Source: CBDCNP01 sp965222425 (GTDB taxonomy: Bacteria; Acidobacteriota; Vicinamibacteria; Marinacidobacterales; DATDRI01). Taken from it: a DNA stretch of 64,000 bases. The stretch's first letter is position 1, and the number at the start of each line of letters is the position of its first letter. The stretch spans positions 1-64,000 of the forward strand of contig CBDCTW010000005.1 in NCBI GenBank assembly GCA_965222425.1, in the 5' to 3' direction. The position numbers were made by a program, and so were the translations under genes. A model generated the notes under the pieces. It had not been told where the DNA came from. It saw only the letters and a list, made by a program, of their open reading frames with translations, and made no database searches. Of the stretch, positions 24,348 through 33,849 are shown piece after piece.

Positions 24348-25523
24348 TTGAAAAGAGTTCTTTTGTCCATGTGCGCCCTGCTCACTCTGGGCAGCTCTCT
24401 ATTCGCGCAGTCCCAAGACTCTGAAGACTCCCCTAAAAACCCGCCCAAACAGTGGTACGAGAAGGTCGACTTTTACGCCGATTTGCGCCTCCGTTATGAC
24501 GCGAGCAAGCGGGAAGAATTCGAAGACGATTTTCGATATCGCTTAAGAGCCGGCTTCGAGGCCGAAGCGGCAGATTTCCTCACCGCCGGTTTCGAGTTCC
24601 GGAGTGGGAATCCGAGAAACCCCGTCTCGGACAACCAGAGCTTTGGCGGCGGCCTCGGCAAAAAGGACTTCAAGCTAGCCGAAGTCTACGCAGACTTCCG
24701 ACTCGCCAAGAGCTTTTATGTCGTCGCCGGCAAATTCGAGCATCGCCGGTACTGGGTGGTCTCGGACATGCAATGGGACGACGACGTGACCACGGAAGGC
24801 TTCATGGAGCGGTTAAGGCTGGAGAGCAAAGGCGACGGGATCCTGGAGCGTCTCGGAGCGAGCGTCTACCAGATCATTCTCCAGCAGAACGACGAGCAGT
24901 CTGCGTGGCTGCTCGGAGCTCAGGTTCGACCCCGGTTTGAGATCGGAGAACATGACGCGCTTCTCGTTGGTATGGGTTACGACTATTACGTCGACCCTCA
25001 ACTCGTTGTGGACCTGACTCTCGAGGGTGAGCTCCGGGGGAACCGAGTGAGCAACCTGCTGGATGACTCCGGGAAGCTGGTTAGCGACTTCCGCATTCTG
25101 ACTGCCTTCGCCGACTGGCGGAACAACTCGTTCGAGGACTGGCCTTTGACCTTCCGCTTCTTCTATTACAAGAACACCGGTGCCAAGAACCGGCTCGGCA
25201 CCGAGATCGGCACCGGGGCCAAGGGAACGGGAACCGATAACGACACCGGCTTTTTCCTTCGCGCCGATGTCGGAGGTGGAAGAAACTTCGGAGATCTCGC
25301 ACTTCGCTTCTCCTACTACTACTCCCAGCCCGACGCGATTCTCTATGCCTACACCCAGTCCGATACCCGCCGCGCATCCAATTTGAACGGCACCCGAGTC
25401 GATTTCCGCATCGCCATGCCGGCGGGGCAATCTCTGAACTTCACGTGGTACCGAACCAAGCCCCAGCTTGGCGAGGCCGCGACGATGAATCGCCTGTTCG
25501 TCGACTACGTCCTCGGCTTCTGA
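24348..25523 (+). CDS. Putative outer-membrane porin
   Basis: The TTG start at 24348 follows a strong GAGAGAGGAG site and gives 391 residues. A signal peptide (RVLLSMCALLTLGSSLFAQ) is followed by alternating amphipathic strands, for example WYEKVDFYADLRLRYDAS, FRYRLRAGFEAEAADFLTAG and LALRFSYYYSQPDAILYAY. The protein ends in Phe (VDYVLGF), the outer-membrane assembly signal. This is the layout of the putative-porin families. The substrate is unknown. IS5 copy C lies directly upstream, so the native promoter may be displaced. The neighbour downstream is convergent. Confidence 0.8.
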   Translation: MKRVLLSMCALLTLGSSLFAQSQDSEDSPKNPPKQWYEKVDFYADLRLRYDASKREEFEDDFRYRLRAGFEAEAADFLTAGFEFRSGNPRNPVSDNQSFGGGLGKKDFKLAEVYADFRLAKSFYVVAGKFEHRRYWVVSDMQWDDDVTTEGFMERLRLESKGDGILERLGASVYQIILQQNDEQSAWLLGAQVRPRFEIGEHDALLVGMGYDYYVDPQLVVDLTLEGELRGNRVSNLLDDSGKLVSDFRILTAFADWRNNSFEDWPLTFRFFYYKNTGAKNRLGTEIGTGAKGTGTDNDTGFFLRADVGGGRNFGDLALRFSYYYSQPDAILYAYTQSDTRRASNLNGTRVDFRIAMPAGQSLNFTWYRTKPQLGEAATMNRLFVDYVLGF

Positions 25524-25627
25524 GCGAGGTAGCCCATGGGGGCTATCTCGATCGCTTTTTTCCAAGCTCACCCAATCCATCACGAACCACCCGCCCCGTC
25601 GCTGGCCAGACTTGCACTTTGGGCTGA

Positions 25628-26191
25628 CTAAGGAAAGTGACGGTCCAGCTTCGGACTGATGATGCCTCGAGAAGAGTGGTCTGAGTGTTGATCGAGGACG
25701 TGAATCACTTCATGGGAGATGACCCTAGCCACCGCGCGTGCTACCGCCCGCCGGTCTTCTGGGCTCAATCGCTGATCTCCCTCTAGGTCGAATCCAAGCA
25801 CTCGCAGAATGCTCCCCAGAAAGACGTAGATCGATGCGCCCGACCCGCCCGCGCGTGGCGCCACTCCCATCGTCTCTTCCCCGAGACCGAAGGTCGATGG
25901 CTCATCCGAAGTGAGGACGACTCGTAGTGTTGGGACGTCCTGGTCGAGAAGGGCGGAGCTTGTATCGCTCCAAACCACCTCGACGTCCATTCCGGCAAAA
26001 ACGAAACCGACGTCCCCGGCCATGAGGTCGAAAGCCAAAGGGAATTCCGGAACCATATTGACCCACACCAATTTGAGCTCGAGATCCTCGTCCGCTCGAG
26101 CAGCCCGAGAATGGAAAAACACGCCCAGGCCCACTAAAAAAAGAACCGCTAACCGCTGAAGTCCGTTTCCTGCTCGATATTTCCTGTCCAT
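25628..26191 (-). CDS. Secreted HExxH protein, putative metzincin-like peptidase
   Basis: The start at 26191 has a GAGGAGGT ribosome site; 187 residues. A signal peptide (LAVLFLVGLGVFFHSRAARA) leads into a mature domain ending with ISHEVIHVLDQHSDHSSRGI. The HExxH plus a downstream His/Asp cluster and a Gly-Ile-(Ile/Met) turn resemble a shortened metzincin motif with a Met-turn-like end (GIIS). Length is short for a peptidase, and no pro-domain is seen. It converges on the porin gene. The 280 bp upstream contain only a 7-bp palindrome near 26280 and no gene I can support. Confidence 0.6.
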   Translation of the reverse strand: MDRKYRAGNGLQRLAVLFLVGLGVFFHSRAARADEDLELKLVWVNMVPEFPLAFDLMAGDVGFVFAGMDVEVVWSDTSSALLDQDVPTLRVVLTSDEPSTFGLGEETMGVAPRAGGSGASIYVFLGSILRVLGFDLEGDQRLSPEDRRAVARAVARVISHEVIHVLDQHSDHSSRGIISPKLDRHFP

Positions 26192-26473
26192 GGTTGACCT
26201 CCTCTGAACTGAGGCCAATGTCGGACAGGGGCGGGCGGGTATAAATGGACGGGCAGCGATCCGTCGGTAAATTGCAGATAACTGCCTAAGCAGTTAGAAA
26301 AAAGTGGGTTGCGGCTTCGGGGAGACTGCCAGTTGAGTGCGAGTTGAGATTTTCAATCAGCCTGACAGGCTCTAGAACCTCAGTAATGCTTTAAGCAACT
26401 TGGTCCGGACGAGTCCGTTCAGCTGGGGTAAAGCGCTCGACGGTGAGCGACGCGGACGCGGGGGAAACCCTCC

Positions 26474-26863
26474 TCAGGAGACGGTCGCGACGATATCGGC
26501 GTCGATGATCCTTTGACTTTGCGTGAGAATCGTAGCTCCGATGACGCGTGCCGCGGCCACGATGATGCGATCGGCGGGGTCGCGATGAAAGTGCTCGGGC
26601 AACAGAGCGACTTCACTTGCAATGGCCGGCGGAATGGGGACTCGGCGCATCAAGGTTGGAGCGGTAGCCCGCTCCAACCAATCACGGAGCGGCAAATTCA
26701 ACTTGATCCGTCCCAAGCTGGAGAGAGTGGCAACCTCCCAAAGCGTGATGTCCGAGAGCCAGAGCGGATTTTCGGCGTCCGCGGACCGGATTATCTGTGC
26801 ATGTTTCTTGGCAAGACGCGGACCAGTCCCCAGCCAATAGAGGAGGACATGAGTGTCGATTGG
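26474..26863 (-). pseudogene. vapC: VapC-type PIN-domain toxin, start codon lost
   Basis: On the minus strand about 130 residues of a PIN ribonuclease are readable: IDTHVLLYWLGTGPRLAKKH (first Asp), LWLSDITLWEVATLSSLGRI (Glu), and HRDPADRIIVAAARVIGATI (third Asp). The frame has no ATG, GTG or TTG at the proper N-terminus, and a kinase gene fragment begins on the other strand at the same point (about 26860). No antitoxin gene is present. VapC toxins cleave RNA; this copy is probably dead unless translation starts internally at TTG 26716. Confidence 0.75.
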
Positions 26864-27910
26864 TGACTCTCGACGGGCACCCGAAAATCATGGACTTTGG
26901 CATCGCACATGTGGTTGATTCCGGATTCACAGAGCCCGAAGAGATTGTCGGGAGCCTTGACTACATGGCTCCAGAGCAGCTTTCGAAAGGACCTATCGAC
27001 CAGCGAGCCGACCTTTTCGCCTTCGGTGTCGTTCTTTACCGGATGCTCACCGGCAAACTACCGTTCGTAGGAGATTCCTTTGCGGCGATCGCTCAAGCGA
27101 TTCTTTCCGACAAGCCGGAGCCCCCCGACCGACTCAATCCCGAAGTTTCTCCCGAGCTTGCGCGGATCGTGCTTCGTCTGCTGGCCAAGGATCCGACACA
27201 GAGGTTTTCCAGGGCGGAAGAAGTCACCAAGGCTCTGAACTCCCTGACGTTGGCAGGTCGCGGTGGCATTCCGTTCTCGCCTATCCAGGGACTTAGAACC
27301 CGGGTCAGATATCTCTACGGTGCGATGGAAACTATGGGCTTGCTAGGAGCTTCGTTGGCCCTCTTTTTTTTTCGCGGAGGGAAACACGCTCGTGCAGCCA
27401 AGGTCTCCGGCCAATGCCTCGCCATTGCCAAGCGACGAGCCAAAGCCAGTCGCAGAAGAAGGCCCAAGCGAAACCGCTCTCTTCGATGAGGCTCGGGCCG
27501 CACTGTCGAGGGGAGACCTCGAGGTGAGTAAGGCGAGGTTGGAGGCATTGCTTCAAAGAAACCCCGGCTATGCCGGCGTATCGGAGTTACTCCTAGAGTT
27601 AAACGACCAGCAGTGGAAGAAAGCAAACTTGCCAATGTCTTTCCGAGCGACACACGATCACCGGATTGGAGAATGCTCCGGTACGCTCACTCTGGAAGAC
27701 TGAGGAATTCGCTATCATTCAGAGAAGCATGAGTGGCGATGGCACCTCGACCAGATTCGCCTATTGGAAAGAGTAAATCGAAGGCATCTCAACGTTGAGA
27801 CGCATGACAAGGACATCTTGGTGCTGGGTAAACCCAAGAGGTACAGGTTTTCCCTTAGCACGTCGCTCAAGGACGACGCCTGGAGCCGATATCAGAGACT
27901 CGCCCAGTAA
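26860..27910 (+). pseudogene. Ser/Thr protein kinase C-terminal half, multiply disrupted
   Basis: The frame begins at VTLDGHPKIMDFGIAHV (the DFG metal-binding motif), so the N-lobe and catalytic loop are missing. SLDYMAPEQL, then DLFAFGVVLYRMLTGKLPF and the lobe's closing Arg segment are normal. A hydrophobic segment near 27340-27370 runs into a T9 tract, where the frame shifts; in the new frame a TPR-like region follows (ALFDEARAALSRGDLEVSKA). A TGA at 27701-27703 then interrupts a continuing tail (GIRYHSEKHEWRWHLDQIRL) that ends at TAA 27908-27910. Three separate lesions make this a pseudogene of a membrane-anchored signalling kinase. Confidence 0.8.
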
Positions 27911-27922
27911 TGCCGGTCGGGT

Positions 27923-29158
27923 TCAGACCCGCTCAATGATCGTCGCGACGCCCTGACCACCACCGATACACAGCGTAACAAGTGCCGTCGAGAGGTTGGC
28001 CCGCTCGAGCTCGTCGAGCGCGGTGCCGAGCAAGATCGCGCCCGTCCCACCTAGCGGGTGACCCAAGGCGATGGCGCCGCCGTTCACATTTACCCGCTCG
28101 TGGTCGATCCCGAGCTCTTTCATCGTCTGAAGCGGCACGGTGGCGAAGGCCTCGTTTATCTCCCAGAGATCAATGTCCGATGCCTTCATCCCGGCTTTAG
28201 CGAGTGCTTTTTTCGAGGTCGGGGCCGGCGCGGTCAGCATGATGATCGGCTCGCTGCCCTGTGCAGCGATGGCGCGGATCTTCGCGCGCGGCTTCAGTCC
28301 ATGCGCCTTGACGTAATCCTCGGACGCCAGCATCACGACACCCGCACCGTCGACGATCCCGCTCGAGTTCCCCGCGGTGTGCACGTGGCGCATCTTCCTC
28401 ACTTCTGGATAGACGGCCAGAGCGATCTCGTCCACGGTCTCGCCGTTGGGGCCGACCGGCTTGCTTCCCAGCTTGGCAAACGCCGGGTCGAGGCTCGCCA
28501 AGCCCTCTAATGTCGCCTCCGGCCGAGGATGCTCATCGACGTCCAATACCACTTTCCCGTTTTCCGGATCTTTGACCGGGAAGAGACTCTTGCTGAAGCG
28601 GCAATCTTTCTGCGCCGCCGCCGCCCTCTTCTGAGACTCGAGAGCGAACCGATCGATGTCCTCTCGGCTGAAGCCCTCCCTACTCGCAATGAGATCCGCA
28701 CTGATCCCTTGCGGAACCTGAAAGTGCTTCTCTCTCAGCCGGATATTGTTCCCGTCCACTCCCCCCCCGTCCGATCCCATGGGAGCCCGCGACATGCTCT
28801 CGACACCGCCCGCCACGACCACATCCTGGGCACCCGATGCGACGCCCATCGCGGCAAAATTCACCGCTTGCAGACCCGATGCGCAAAAACGATTGAGCGA
28901 GACCGCCGAGATCTCGAGCGGCCAACCCGAAGCGAGCACCGCGTTACGTGCCACGTTGGCACCTTGCTCGCCGGCCTGCGAGACGCAGCCGATGACGACG
29001 TCTTCCACCTCGCCCGGATCAACTCCGGTTCGCGTAGCGATTTGCTGAAGCGTCTGGGCGAGTAGCTCCTGGGGATGAATCCCCGTTAAAGCCCCCTTCC
29101 CGGGCTTCCCGCGCCCACGCGGCGTTCGGACGGCATCAATAATATAGGCTACGTTCAT
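27923..29158 (-). CDS. Thiolase (acetyl-CoA C-acyltransferase)
   Basis: This is a 411-residue enzyme that condenses or cleaves acyl-CoA in beta-oxidation or acetoacetyl-CoA formation. The start at 29158 (NVAYIIDAVRTPRGRG) follows a GGGAGAG site. The nucleophilic Cys is in LNRFCASGLQAV, the His in NGGAIALGHPLGGTGA and the second Cys in CIGGGQG; all are intact. GVESMSRAPMGSDGG is the usual substrate-loop signature. It lies downstream of, and in the same direction as, the arylsulfotransferase-like gene. The exact chain-length preference cannot be told. Confidence 0.92.
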   Translation of the reverse strand: MNVAYIIDAVRTPRGRGKPGKGALTGIHPQELLAQTLQQIATRTGVDPGEVEDVVIGCVSQAGEQGANVARNAVLASGWPLEISAVSLNRFCASGLQAVNFAAMGVASGAQDVVVAGGVESMSRAPMGSDGGGVDGNNIRLREKHFQVPQGISADLIASREGFSREDIDRFALESQKRAAAAQKDCRFSKSLFPVKDPENGKVVLDVDEHPRPEATLEGLASLDPAFAKLGSKPVGPNGETVDEIALAVYPEVRKMRHVHTAGNSSGIVDGAGVVMLASEDYVKAHGLKPRAKIRAIAAQGSEPIIMLTAPAPTSKKALAKAGMKASDIDLWEINEAFATVPLQTMKELGIDHERVNVNGGAIALGHPLGGTGAILLGTALDELERANLSTALVTLCIGGGQGVATIIERV

Positions 29159-29377
29159 CGAATCTCTCCCTTTCCGAAGATTAGACCGATCGATCTTATT
29201 CTCGCTCACAGCTCGGAAAGCGGCAAACCCTCGAGGCCACTGGCTTCCCGACGGCGCCCGCATCATTTTCGACGTCGACGAGAATTTCTTCATTCCGCAC
29301 GAGCCCTTGAACAACCCGCACGTTCTGGAAAGGCCGCCAACCAGAAGAAGGAAGAAAAAGAAGTAGGACTGCGTCGC

Positions 29378-30769
29378 CTACGGACTCACCCTGAACTCGC
29401 CGTTTGCAGGCGGGATGACCGCCTCTTCCACCGGCCTCTCGAGCTGCGGCACCCAATCATAAGGAAGTCGATACGCCCGGTAGATGTAATTTGTGAAGGG
29501 CTCGCCTTCATTGCGGTTGAACGGATTGATGTATTCCCAGACGATTTCGCTCTCCGGTGTGACTTCGAAACTGCGACCGTAAGCGGTCTCCACGATCAGC
29601 GTGTTTCCGTTGGGAAGACGTTGGGCACCGCTCGCAAAGTGACTGAAGAACTTGGAGTCCTCCGCTACCGGGATGAACCCTGCGGTCCGAGCCGTGTATT
29701 GCCAAACGATCTCGAGCGTGACCGGATTGATCTCCAGCACTCGGGAATAATCCCGTAGCGCGTTCCACTCACCGGTCGGGGAGCCAGGGTTGGGAAGGCC
29801 GAACCCCGCAGCGCCGCCATTATCGAAGACGAGAATGTTACCCGCTCCTGGAAGCCCCTTCGGAATCATGTGTGTGTTGTGAGGGCCGATGATTGGCTCC
29901 AGGGCTCGAAGCTCCGGAGTCGATGTGTACTCCGGGCCGACTTTCCACACGATCTCGCCGGTTTCTTTCGAGATAATGAAAAGGATCGTGCCGCGGTCGT
30001 CACTAATAATGTTGTCGGGATGAAACCGCTCGTCCCCCGCCTCGTACCATTTGTTCGGGCCGACGTAGGCCGCGGCGTTCAAGAATACGCAATGTTGATT
30101 CTTGCAGCCGCGCATGATGGTATTCTTGGCCGCTTCGCTATGCCCAAACTCCTCGAAGTGCTCCGCCGGCATCCAGTCCCAGACGATCTCGCCCTCCCAG
30201 GTGACTTCGATGATGCGGGCCGCCCGAGGCAAGTAGCCCTGAGTGACCTCGGGCCAACGGCCGCTTTTCTGGCTGAGTATTAGTGTCTTCCCCCGATCCA
30301 CGAGCGGGGCCATCCCCGGTACGTAGTAGCCAACGGGTGCCCCTTCCCTCACGAAATCGTGATTCTGTCTGGCCGACCACACGGTCTTACCTTCGACTTC
30401 GATCTGGTCCGCCCGGCCGAAACTCCAGACGACGTTGCCGTCCCAGTCTTCCTGAATCACATCGTCCGAGCCGAGGTGATGGGTGTACTTTCCCGTAGCC
30501 CGATCGACGGTCCCGCCCATGATGTACCCGCCCGGAAGCATGGTGACCGGAAAGCCCACGATGTGCTCCCAGTTGCGGAGGACGTTTCCGTTCATGTCGA
30601 TGAGGACCGCTCCCGGTGACACCTCCGTTTGGTAAATCGTGTAGCCGCTCCAGGCCTTATCTGGCTCATAGATTGTCGTTCCGGTGGGATACACGGTGGG
30701 ACCGGCAAGGAATGTCGCCGGCACGAAGGCCGAAGCGGCGACCGCTATCAGCATTCCAAAAATTTTCAT
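29378..30769 (-). CDS. Arylsulfotransferase (ASST)-family secreted protein
   Basis: The start at 30769 has a GGAGGAA site; 463 residues. A signal peptide (MLIAVAASAFVPATFLAG) is followed by a six-bladed-propeller-type repeat pattern: IDMNGNVLRNWEH, WDGNVVWSFGRADQ, EVTWEGEIVWDWMPAEHFEE, KETGEIVWKVGPEY, LEIVWQYTA. HN motifs (ARQNHDF, GPHNTHMIP) match the active-site histidine region of ASST proteins, which transfer sulfate between phenols in the periplasm. The real substrate is not known. It diverges from the amidase gene across an 84-bp gap that should hold both promoters. Confidence 0.75.
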   Translation of the reverse strand: MKIFGMLIAVAASAFVPATFLAGPTVYPTGTTIYEPDKAWSGYTIYQTEVSPGAVLIDMNGNVLRNWEHIVGFPVTMLPGGYIMGGTVDRATGKYTHHLGSDDVIQEDWDGNVVWSFGRADQIEVEGKTVWSARQNHDFVREGAPVGYYVPGMAPLVDRGKTLILSQKSGRWPEVTQGYLPRAARIIEVTWEGEIVWDWMPAEHFEEFGHSEAAKNTIMRGCKNQHCVFLNAAAYVGPNKWYEAGDERFHPDNIISDDRGTILFIISKETGEIVWKVGPEYTSTPELRALEPIIGPHNTHMIPKGLPGAGNILVFDNGGAAGFGLPNPGSPTGEWNALRDYSRVLEINPVTLEIVWQYTARTAGFIPVAEDSKFFSHFASGAQRLPNGNTLIVETAYGRSFEVTPESEIVWEYINPFNRNEGEPFTNYIYRAYRLPYDWVPQLERPVEEAVIPPANGEFRVSP

Positions 30770-30853
30770 CGGTTCCTCCCTCCCTCGACGGATGACTATA
30801 TAACAAAGTTGCTTTCCATCCACCCCGCCACTATCCTCACCGCGCGGAGGTAG

Positions 30854-32362
30854 ATGATGAAGGAGTCGAGTACCGAGCTCTCCCGACGGGAGGTGTTGTC
30901 ACTCTTGGGCGCGGGCGTCGCCCATTCTGCTCTCGCTGGCTGCTCGATTCCGGCGCCGGCCACCACGGCAGCGCCAACGCAACTTGCGGACCCGCTAACG
31001 TACTCGTCCACGGAAGCGCTCGCCGACGCCATCCGAACGAAACGGGTGTCGTCGGAAGAAGTCGTGAAGGCCCATCTCGAACGCATCGAGGCGGTGAACC
31101 CGAAGCTGAACGCCGTCGTCCAGATGGCGGCCGAGCGAGCGCTCGACGAAGCTCGCGAAGCGGACGCCGCCCTGGCGAAGGGAGAGCTCAAGGGTCCCCT
31201 GCATGGCGTTCCGATGACCATCAAGGATTCTTTCGATACCGCGGGTGTCATCTCCACCGGCGGTACGACCGGGCGCGCGGAGTTCGTCCCGAAGAAGGAT
31301 GCGACCGTCGTGGCTCGGCTGCGCGAAGCGGGCGCGATCCTGCTTGGAAAAACCAATACGCCCGAGTTGACGCTTTCCTTCGAGACGAATAATCTTATCT
31401 ACGGACGGACCAGCAATCCCTACGACGTTAATAGAACCAGCGGAGGAAGTAGCGGTGGTGCCGCCGCCATCATTGCCGCGGGGGGCGCTCCCTTCGACAT
31501 CGGTAGCGACTTCGGCGGAAGCATTCGCCTTCCTGCCAACTGGAACGGCATCGCGGGCATCAAACCGAGCGCCGGCCGAGTTCCCCGCACCGGACACATA
31601 ATCCCTTTCGGCGGAATGCTCGACTCCCTTCAGCAGATCGGCCCCCTCGCCCGCTACGTCGACGATCTGGGGTTGACTCTTCCCATCATCGCCGGGCCCG
31701 ATTGGATCGATCCAGGCGTCGTCGAGATGCCGTTCGGCGACCCCAAGGATGTCGACCTTAGGAAACTCCGCGTCTCGTTCCACACCGATAACGGTATCGC
31801 CACGCCTACCCCAGAGGTCATCGAGGTCGTCCGGTCGGCGGCCAAGGCTCTCTCGGACGGCCAAACCCGCGTCGACGAAATTCGCCCTCCGGGCCTCGAG
31901 CAGGGTTACGATTTCCTCGCTCTTTACTTCGTGGAGCTCCGGGTCGCGGTCCCACGGCTTCTCAAAATGTATGGGACCATCGAGCACACTCTCGAGGACT
32001 TTCTAGTGAGCCCGGCCCCTTCGCCCGCAGAGCTCGACGTCTTGATCACCTGCTGGTACGACTTCCGGAGCCGCTTGACCACCTTTCTCGGGGACTACGA
32101 TGTGATCGTATGTCCGGTAAATTCAGATGTCGCGGTCACTCACGGGTCCATGACCACCGATGAGTTCTTCCTCGGCTTTAGCTATACGTTCATCTACAAC
32201 CTCACCGGATGGCCGGGCACAGTAGTGCGGGGAGGGACGTCTCCCGAGGGAATGCCCATTGGCGTCCAGATCCTCGGTCGCCCGGGACGCGAGGATGTCA
32301 CCCTCGCCGTGGCAAAATATCTAGAGACCGCCCTGGGCGGGTTTCAACCACCGAGCATCTAA
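30854..32362 (+). CDS. Tat-exported amidase lipoprotein
   Basis: This 502-residue amidase-signature hydrolase has an N-terminal twin-arginine-like signal (SRREVLSLLGAGVAHSALAG) with a lipobox ending LAGC, so it is probably exported folded and lipid-anchored. The catalytic Lys is in MTIKDSFDTAG, and the Ser residues lie in RTSGGSSGGAAAIIAAGGAP and DIGSDFGGSIRLPANWNG, giving the Ser-cisSer-Lys triad. It hydrolyses small amides or acts on peptides; GatA is excluded by the export signal. It stands divergently from the arylsulfotransferase-like gene. Confidence 0.88.
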   Translation: MMKESSTELSRREVLSLLGAGVAHSALAGCSIPAPATTAAPTQLADPLTYSSTEALADAIRTKRVSSEEVVKAHLERIEAVNPKLNAVVQMAAERALDEAREADAALAKGELKGPLHGVPMTIKDSFDTAGVISTGGTTGRAEFVPKKDATVVARLREAGAILLGKTNTPELTLSFETNNLIYGRTSNPYDVNRTSGGSSGGAAAIIAAGGAPFDIGSDFGGSIRLPANWNGIAGIKPSAGRVPRTGHIIPFGGMLDSLQQIGPLARYVDDLGLTLPIIAGPDWIDPGVVEMPFGDPKDVDLRKLRVSFHTDNGIATPTPEVIEVVRSAAKALSDGQTRVDEIRPPGLEQGYDFLALYFVELRVAVPRLLKMYGTIEHTLEDFLVSPAPSPAELDVLITCWYDFRSRLTTFLGDYDVIVCPVNSDVAVTHGSMTTDEFFLGFSYTFIYNLTGWPGTVVRGGTSPEGMPIGVQILGRPGREDVTLAVAKYLETALGGFQPPSI

Positions 32363-32422
32363 TTCCTTTCTTTCCACCGCTGGGAGACGGACAAGCAGAA
32401 ACCTCATCCTATCTAGGGAGGA

Positions 32423-32542
32423 GTGTGTGCGCTGGGTGAGTCGATCTTGCTCGCAACTTTCGACCGTCAATTGAAGAGGGCAGAGCAACAAGCCTGCATC
32501 GCGGTGTGCCTAACTGACCAGGCGTTTGCTCCAGCGCGATAA
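32423..32542 (+). pseudogene. C-terminal scrap of a PIN-domain toxin
   Basis: A 39-codon frame reads ALGESILLATFDRQLKRAEQ and ends shortly after. The LATFDRQL segment is the typical last catalytic Asp of PIN nucleases. The rest of the toxin and any antitoxin are absent. A ribosome-site-like GGGAGGA just upstream is probably fortuitous. Confidence 0.5.
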
Positions 32543-32570
32543 CAAAAGTTAACTTGGAAGCCACATCCAC

Positions 32571-33584
32571 ATGGCAGAGCTCGTCCCCTTCATCCGCGGA
32601 ATCCCAAAAGTCGAGCTCCATCTCCACATCGAAGGTACGCTCGAACCGGAGCTCATGTTCGAGCTCGAGCAACGAAACCACATCCAGCTCCCCTACGACT
32701 CAATCGAGGAGGTCCGTCGCGCCTATGATTTCCGTGACCTTCAGTCCTTTCTCGACATCTACTATCAAGGCGCCCGGGTGCTTCGAGAGGAACAGGACTT
32801 CTTCGAGCTGACATGGGCGTATCTCGAGCGGGTCCACCTGGACAACGTCCGCCATGCCGAGATCTTCTTCGACCCCCAAGCACATACGATCGAAGGCGTT
32901 CCGTTCGAGACCATCGTGACCGGAATTCAGCGCGCCCTGACCGATGGGAAAACACAATTCGGCATATCGAGCGGGCTCATCATGTGCTTCCTCCGCGATC
33001 TAAGTGTTGAGGAGGCGATGGAGACGCTCGAGCAGGCGCTCGACTTCAAAGACCAAATCGTCGGCGTGGGTCTCGACTCCGCCGAAGCCGGTAATCCCCC
33101 GGTAAAATTCGCAGACGTCTTCGACCGAGCGCGGGTCGAAGGGTTTCGCGTCGTCGCTCATGCGGGGGAAGAAGGCCCGTCGGAGTACGTGTGGCAGGCC
33201 CTCCATAATTTGGGGGCGGAGCGAATCGACCACGGTGTCCGCGCCGTCGATGACGATGAGCTCGTCGAACGCCTACGCGTGGATCGGATACCCCTCACCG
33301 TCTGTCCCCTCTCAAACGTGAAGCTCCGCGTCTTCGACAAGTTGGAGGATCACAACCTCAAGGCTTTGTTGGATCTCGGACTCCGGGCCACGGTGAACTC
33401 CGACGACCCGTCTTACTTCGGCGGCTACATTGGTGACAATTTCCTTGCCGTCGCCGACGCGCTTGGCCTTGGACCCGACGAGATCGAGCGCTTGGTGAGG
33501 AATTCCATCAACGTCGCGTTCGTCGATGCCGCGCGCAAGGACGAGCTCCACAAAGAGGTCGATGCCTTGCTAGCCCAGCACTAG
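32571..33584 (+). CDS. Adenosine/adenine deaminase family enzyme
   Basis: This 337-residue zinc hydrolase has KVELHLHIEGTLEPE (metal-binding HxH), VVAHAGEEGP (third His and the Glu region), RIDHGVRAV (substrate His) and NSDDPSYFGGYIGDN (Asp). The Ser in NSDDP and the following YFGGY are more like adenine deaminase (6-aminopurine type) than classical adenosine deaminase, so adenine is the favoured substrate, though this is inference. The gene would feed purine salvage. The start at 32571 has no strong ribosome site; the PIN scrap lies just upstream. Confidence 0.85.
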   Translation: MAELVPFIRGIPKVELHLHIEGTLEPELMFELEQRNHIQLPYDSIEEVRRAYDFRDLQSFLDIYYQGARVLREEQDFFELTWAYLERVHLDNVRHAEIFFDPQAHTIEGVPFETIVTGIQRALTDGKTQFGISSGLIMCFLRDLSVEEAMETLEQALDFKDQIVGVGLDSAEAGNPPVKFADVFDRARVEGFRVVAHAGEEGPSEYVWQALHNLGAERIDHGVRAVDDDELVERLRVDRIPLTVCPLSNVKLRVFDKLEDHNLKALLDLGLRATVNSDDPSYFGGYIGDNFLAVADALGLGPDEIERLVRNSINVAFVDAARKDELHKEVDALLAQH

Positions 33585-33598
33585 TTCCCCCCTCTATC

Positions 33599-33787
33599 AT
33601 GTTCCGGATTCGCGTCATCCTGATCCTGGTTATGGTCGCCGGTCTCGTCTACTGGCTGATGCCGGCGAGTCGCAAGGAGCGCCTCCGCGGAAAGCTGCGG
33701 GAGATCGTGCGCGCCACCGTACTGGCCATCATCCTTTACTGGATCTACATGGTTGGAGCACTCGCTTGGAAACAATGGGGAAGCTAG
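33599..33787 (+). CDS. Small membrane protein, 62 residues
   Basis: Two hydrophobic helices (VILILVMVAGLVYWLMP and ATVLAIILYWIYMVGALAW) are joined by a basic loop (SRKERLRGKLREIVR). It starts 14 bp after the deaminase stop, so it is probably in the same transcript. No family is recognised; the compact two-helix hairpin suggests an accessory membrane protein. Confidence 0.55.
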   Translation: MFRIRVILILVMVAGLVYWLMPASRKERLRGKLREIVRATVLAIILYWIYMVGALAWKQWGS

Positions 33788-33849
33788 ATGGCAGAGCTCA
33801 GAAAACCCCTCGGCGTCACCTTGGGCACCCGCGGCGATTTCGCGGCGGC

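Noticed and set aside
26280..26300. Palindrome TAACTGCCTAAGCAGTTA
   Set aside because: It stands alone, with no flanking operator-like repeats or promoter boxes that would make it a regulatory call.
28058..29065. Plus-strand frames across the thiolase gene
   Set aside because: They are antisense to a well-conserved enzyme and have no domain features.
29170..29365. Plus-strand frame reading HWLPDGARIIFDVDENFF
   Set aside because: It resembles a propeller-protein tail but has no start, and overlaps the region upstream of the thiolase; too weak to annotate.
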